64,000 nt of DNA, taken from contig NZ_QJHK01000006.1 in the NCBI RefSeq assembly GCF_003202435.1, forward strand, positions 62,001 to 126,000, in the 5' to 3' direction. The notes under the pieces were generated by a model. That model saw only the letters and a program-made list of their open reading frames with translations. It ran no database searches and was not told where the DNA came from. A program made the position numbers and the translations under genes. How positions within the stretch are numbered: position 1 is the stretch's first letter; every line of letters begins with the position of its first letter. Positions 61,544-64,000 of this stretch are shown here, piece by piece. This DNA is from Flavobacterium cheongpyeongense (GTDB taxonomy: Bacteria; Bacteroidota; Bacteroidia; Flavobacteriales; Flavobacteriaceae).

Positions 61544-61885
61544 TTATTTAGCGGCAGGAGTTGCCGGAGCTGGTGTCTGTTGAGCCGGAGCAACTGGAGC
61601 AGTAGGTGCTGTGGCTTCGGTTTTTTCAATAATTTTAGATTCAGTATCACTTAATGATCCTGTAAAACTTAAACTTGAAAGTAAAATTAAAGCAATCAGA
61701 ATAGTAGCTAATGTCCAGGTGCTTTTGTCTAAAAAGTCAGTGGTTTTTTGTACTCCGCCTAACATTTGAGTTCCGCTAATTGTAGAAGATAATCCTCCGC
61801 CTTTAGGGTTTTGCACCATGATTACTACGATCAATAGAAAACAAACTATTGTGATTAAAACTAAAAAAATTGAAAATGTGCTCAT
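61544..61885 (-). CDS. secG: Preprotein translocase subunit SecG
   Basis: A 113-residue protein with two membrane helices (about 3-22 and 55-75), the motif VVIMVQNPKGGGLSS between them, and an Ala/Pro/Thr-rich cytoplasmic tail. It is an accessory subunit of SecYEG. The ATG comes three bases after the stop of the upstream TPR-like gene, so they are cotranscribed. Confidence 0.93.
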   Translation of the reverse strand: MSTFSIFLVLITIVCFLLIVVIMVQNPKGGGLSSTISGTQMLGGVQKTTDFLDKSTWTLATILIALILLSSLSFTGSLSDTESKIIEKTEATAPTAPVAPAQQTPAPATPAAK

Positions 61886-61888
61886 TAC

Positions 61889-63331
61889 TTAATTATTGTT
61901 ATTGTTATTTTGTTGTAAAATCTTTATATCCGATATGCGGTCTGCAAAGAAAGTAATTTTTTCTGGATATTTCAAAATTAATATTTCATATGCCTGAATT
62001 GCTTTTGTATATTTTTTTTGTTCTAAATATACTCTTGCTAAAGTCTCTGTCATTAAATAAGAATTATCTTCCCTGTAAGAATCAGGTGGTATTGCCGGAA
62101 TTATTGGAGTTTGTTTTATAGGTGGTATTTTAGGGTTTGTTTCGATGAATTTATTGATGATTTCTAATTTTTTCTTTTTCTCTTCATCAATCATTTTATT
62201 TTCTGTTATGTTTTCAACTTTTGTTTCTGTCTGTACTGCTTCTTTTGGACTTTCATTGGTCCGGTCAATTGCTTCTGGTTTTGCTAATTGGAGCCATTCC
62301 TGAAATGAGTGTTTTTCATTAACAGAGAAATCCAATGGTTTTCCTATTTCCAGATTTTCTTCGGCCGTTTTTACTGTGTCCTCTATTTCAGTTTCTTTTG
62401 ATTTCTCAATCACCAAAGGAACTTCCTCAGTAGAAACTTCTTCAAAAACAACTGCTGAAGCTTGTTGTAATGCATTATATATTGATTCTTCAATTGGCTC
62501 AACTTTTACTTCCGGAATTTCATCGTCTACAATTTCATCGTCTACAATTTCATCGTCTACAATTTCATCAAAAAAGGTTCGTATAGGTTCCTTAATGACA
62601 GGAGTTGGTTCAGGCACTGTTTCAAGAGCAGGAGTTTCCTTTATAATCGGGGTTATTTCTTCAAAGGAATTTATGACAGGTTGCGCAATAATGGAATCAA
62701 TTGGTTTTTCTTCAGTTTGTTCAGATTCTTCAAAAGTAGTATTTCCTACTTCTGTAAAAGAATCTAAAATAGATTGTTCGGAAACCGCTTCAATTGGCAT
62801 CTCTTCAACTTTTACTGGTTTTTCAAAAGTAACATTTGTGACTTCTTGAAAAGAATCTAAAATCCATTGTTCGGAAATTACAGGAATTGTTTTTTCGTCA
62901 GTTTTTACAGGTTCTTCAAAAGCTTTTACAATTGCAGCCTCTTTAATTGAATCTAAAATAGACTTCTCAATAGGATCAATACGAATTTCAGCAGCTTTTT
63001 TCTTTTTTTCCACCAAGACAATTTCACTGTCAAAAACGTTTATGTTTAAAAGATCTCTAAGTTTACGGTCATAAAATTCGCCTTGGATAGAAGTAAAGGC
63101 TTCAGAAGTAATGAAATCAAACAAAACGGAACGGTCTGATGTATGGGCAGCTGTAACTTTTAAAGCGTAATTATACTTAAAGCTATTTTGATCGTAAAGC
63201 CCTTTTAAACGCAATGCGCGCGCACTTTGAAAATACGGGAATTCATTCAAAACACTTCCTAATGCTTCTGTCTGCTTTTCGGTAATGGCATCAGGTTTGT
63301 TAATCAGGTAAGTATAATTGGCTACGTTCAT
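61889..63331 (-). CDS. Repeat-rich TPR-like protein of unknown function
   Basis: A 480-residue acidic cytoplasmic protein. The N-terminal domain (1-100, with LNEFPYFQSARALRLKGLYD) and the C-terminal TPR-like motif (about 425-465, LARVYLEQKKYTKAIQAYEI) are typical of a Bacteroidota protein placed between lptE and secG. The middle (about 120-300) is disordered and made of about four copies of a 31-residue unit (ILDSFxEVxNxTFE...EExPI...SEQ) plus a 3.6-fold 15-base DNA repeat (EIVDD). It ends in six Asn. Confidence 0.8.
   Translation of the reverse strand: MNVANYTYLINKPDAITEKQTEALGSVLNEFPYFQSARALRLKGLYDQNSFKYNYALKVTAAHTSDRSVLFDFITSEAFTSIQGEFYDRKLRDLLNINVFDSEIVLVEKKKKAAEIRIDPIEKSILDSIKEAAIVKAFEEPVKTDEKTIPVISEQWILDSFQEVTNVTFEKPVKVEEMPIEAVSEQSILDSFTEVGNTTFEESEQTEEKPIDSIIAQPVINSFEEITPIIKETPALETVPEPTPVIKEPIRTFFDEIVDDEIVDDEIVDDEIPEVKVEPIEESIYNALQQASAVVFEEVSTEEVPLVIEKSKETEIEDTVKTAEENLEIGKPLDFSVNEKHSFQEWLQLAKPEAIDRTNESPKEAVQTETKVENITENKMIDEEKKKKLEIINKFIETNPKIPPIKQTPIIPAIPPDSYREDNSYLMTETLARVYLEQKKYTKAIQAYEILILKYPEKITFFADRISDIKILQQNNNNNN
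62516..62569 (-). repeat. 15-bp tandem repeat inside the TPR-like gene
   Basis: The unit AATTTCATCGTCTAC occurs three times in perfect tandem, followed by a further nine bases, and encodes EIVDD repeats. Length is a multiple of three, so copy-number change would not shift the frame. Confidence 0.9.
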
Positions 63332-63416
63332 TGATTTGGTTTTTAATCTTCTAGGCTTAATTATTAATCGGTCTTGCTTATCAATTAGTGATTAAGCAAT
63401 TAAAAAAATCAGTTTT

Positions 63417-63920
63417 TTACCATTTGGCTAGCGACTCATTAAAGATGTCCTGAGTTATTCTTTCAAATATATCTTTTATAGCTTCATTTAAAACGGTTCC
63501 TACAAGTTGGGACTGTGCCGGATAATCGTGATAGAATTCGAATGTTTTTTCAAAATCGTCAGTTTCCTTATTTTTATTTGAAAAACGAACATTTACACGA
63601 ATTGTTAAGCGGTTTTGAGAAGCTTGCTGGTCAGCAGTTGCTGTCATCGGAGTGATTCTGTAATCTACAATTTCACCTTCGTAAAGTAAATCACCATTCG
63701 AACTAACCAGATTTAAATTGGTTTGATTCATAATCAAATCCTGTAAAGCCAATGTGAACTCCCTGTCGATTCCCGGTTCAATCAAATCAGCGTTATTCTG
63801 AAAAAAGTTTACCTGAAATGTTTTGGCATCAATTTGTCCGGTACCTGTAAAATTATATACAGAACAGCTGCTAAAGGTTGTAGCGATTAACAGAATTAAA
63901 ATATATTTTAAGTTTTTCAT
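63417..63920 (-). CDS. lptE: LPS assembly lipoprotein LptE
   Basis: A 167-residue outer-membrane lipoprotein with lipobox TTFSSC (Cys about 19). The start of the mature part SVYNFTGTGQIDAKTFQVNF and DFEKTFEFYHDYPAQSQLVG are what I know from the Bacteroidota LptE family, the partner of LptD in delivering lipopolysaccharide to the surface. The order lptE, TPR-like, secG, groES, groL matches other flavobacteria. Confidence 0.88.
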   Translation of the reverse strand: MKNLKYILILLIATTFSSCSVYNFTGTGQIDAKTFQVNFFQNNADLIEPGIDREFTLALQDLIMNQTNLNLVSSNGDLLYEGEIVDYRITPMTATADQQASQNRLTIRVNVRFSNKNKETDDFEKTFEFYHDYPAQSQLVGTVLNEAIKDIFERITQDIFNESLAKW

Positions 63921-63963
63921 TTTTATTTTAAGAGTTGTTTGGTCAGTTCGCTGATGTTTGGTT

Positions 63964-63971
63964 CAAAGATA
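63964..63971 (-). promoter_or_regulatory. -7 box TATCTTTG upstream of lptE
   Basis: Minus-strand TATCTTTG 43 bases before the lptE start. lptE could also be read from genes beyond the window edge. Confidence 0.4.
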
Positions 63972-64000
63972 TTTATTTTCGTTTAAAACATTTTGCATCT

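Noticed and set aside
62376..62849. A plus-strand frame of 157 codons rich in Ser and Thr
   Set aside because: Antisense to the repeat-rich TPR-like gene; its length comes from the repeats in that gene.

Overview
The window looks like chromosomal DNA of a Flavobacterium or close relative (phylum Bacteroidota). It is AT-rich. Many genes are preceded by the Bacteroidota -7 box TAnnTTTG rather than a Shine-Dalgarno site. It carries the gliding genes gldB-gldC and families largely confined to this phylum (DUF6702, DUF4494, CarboxypepD_reg-like exported proteins). Genus is inferred from remembered protein similarity and gene order; no database search was run.

Layout. 1-13,000: the 5' part of map, a DUF445 membrane protein, gpmI, two convergent and overlapping L,D-transpeptidases with a GNAT enzyme, two identical tRNA-Gly(TCC) genes, pepE, then three tandem CarboxypepD_reg-like exported proteins followed by DUF6702 and M1-metallopeptidase genes. 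13,000-22,100: tatA, a PAP2 phosphatase, a PhyH dioxygenase, an O-methyltransferase, an LEA-like lipoprotein, a YceI protein, rlmN, a polyprenyl diphosphate synthase, and an ECF sigma / anti-sigma-like / coiled-coil outer-membrane module with its own ECF-type promoter. 22,200-29,500: dnaG, an orphan LuxR-type regulator, nadE divergent from gldB-gldC, a lipoprotein, engB and an alpha/beta hydrolase.

29,800-45,900: a complete-looking dcw cell-wall and division cluster, mraZ-rsmH-ftsL-ftsI-murE-mraY-murD-ftsW-murG-murC-ftsQ-ftsA-ftsZ. murF and ddl are absent. Three GTGGTA repeats at exact 10-bp spacing, a likely MraZ operator, sit in front of it. 46,000-50,600: yqeY, tRNA-Arg(TCG), DinB and DUF962 genes, DUF4494 and DUF3754 genes, and a probable 31-residue membrane peptide.

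50,600-54,500 is the accessory region: gene debris flanks an unrecognised three-gene minus-strand operon encoding a membrane-anchored alpha/beta-hydrolase-like protein, an exported protein with a barrel-like C-terminus and a 98-residue beta-rich protein. 54,500-59,300: a LytTR/LytS two-component pair divergent from an outer-membrane barrel gene, with 16-bp direct repeats at 20-bp period between them (candidate LytTR operator), then a 70-residue protein and a SulP anion transporter. 59,400-64,000: groES-groEL, secG, a repeat-rich TPR-like protein and lptE.

The best leads are the 51.4-54.2 kb operon, the LytTR-type repeats, the MraZ operator, a two-copy intergenic element whose central hairpin is kept although its sequence differs, a DnaG primase lacking all four zinc ligands, and promoters that predict leaderless mRNAs.
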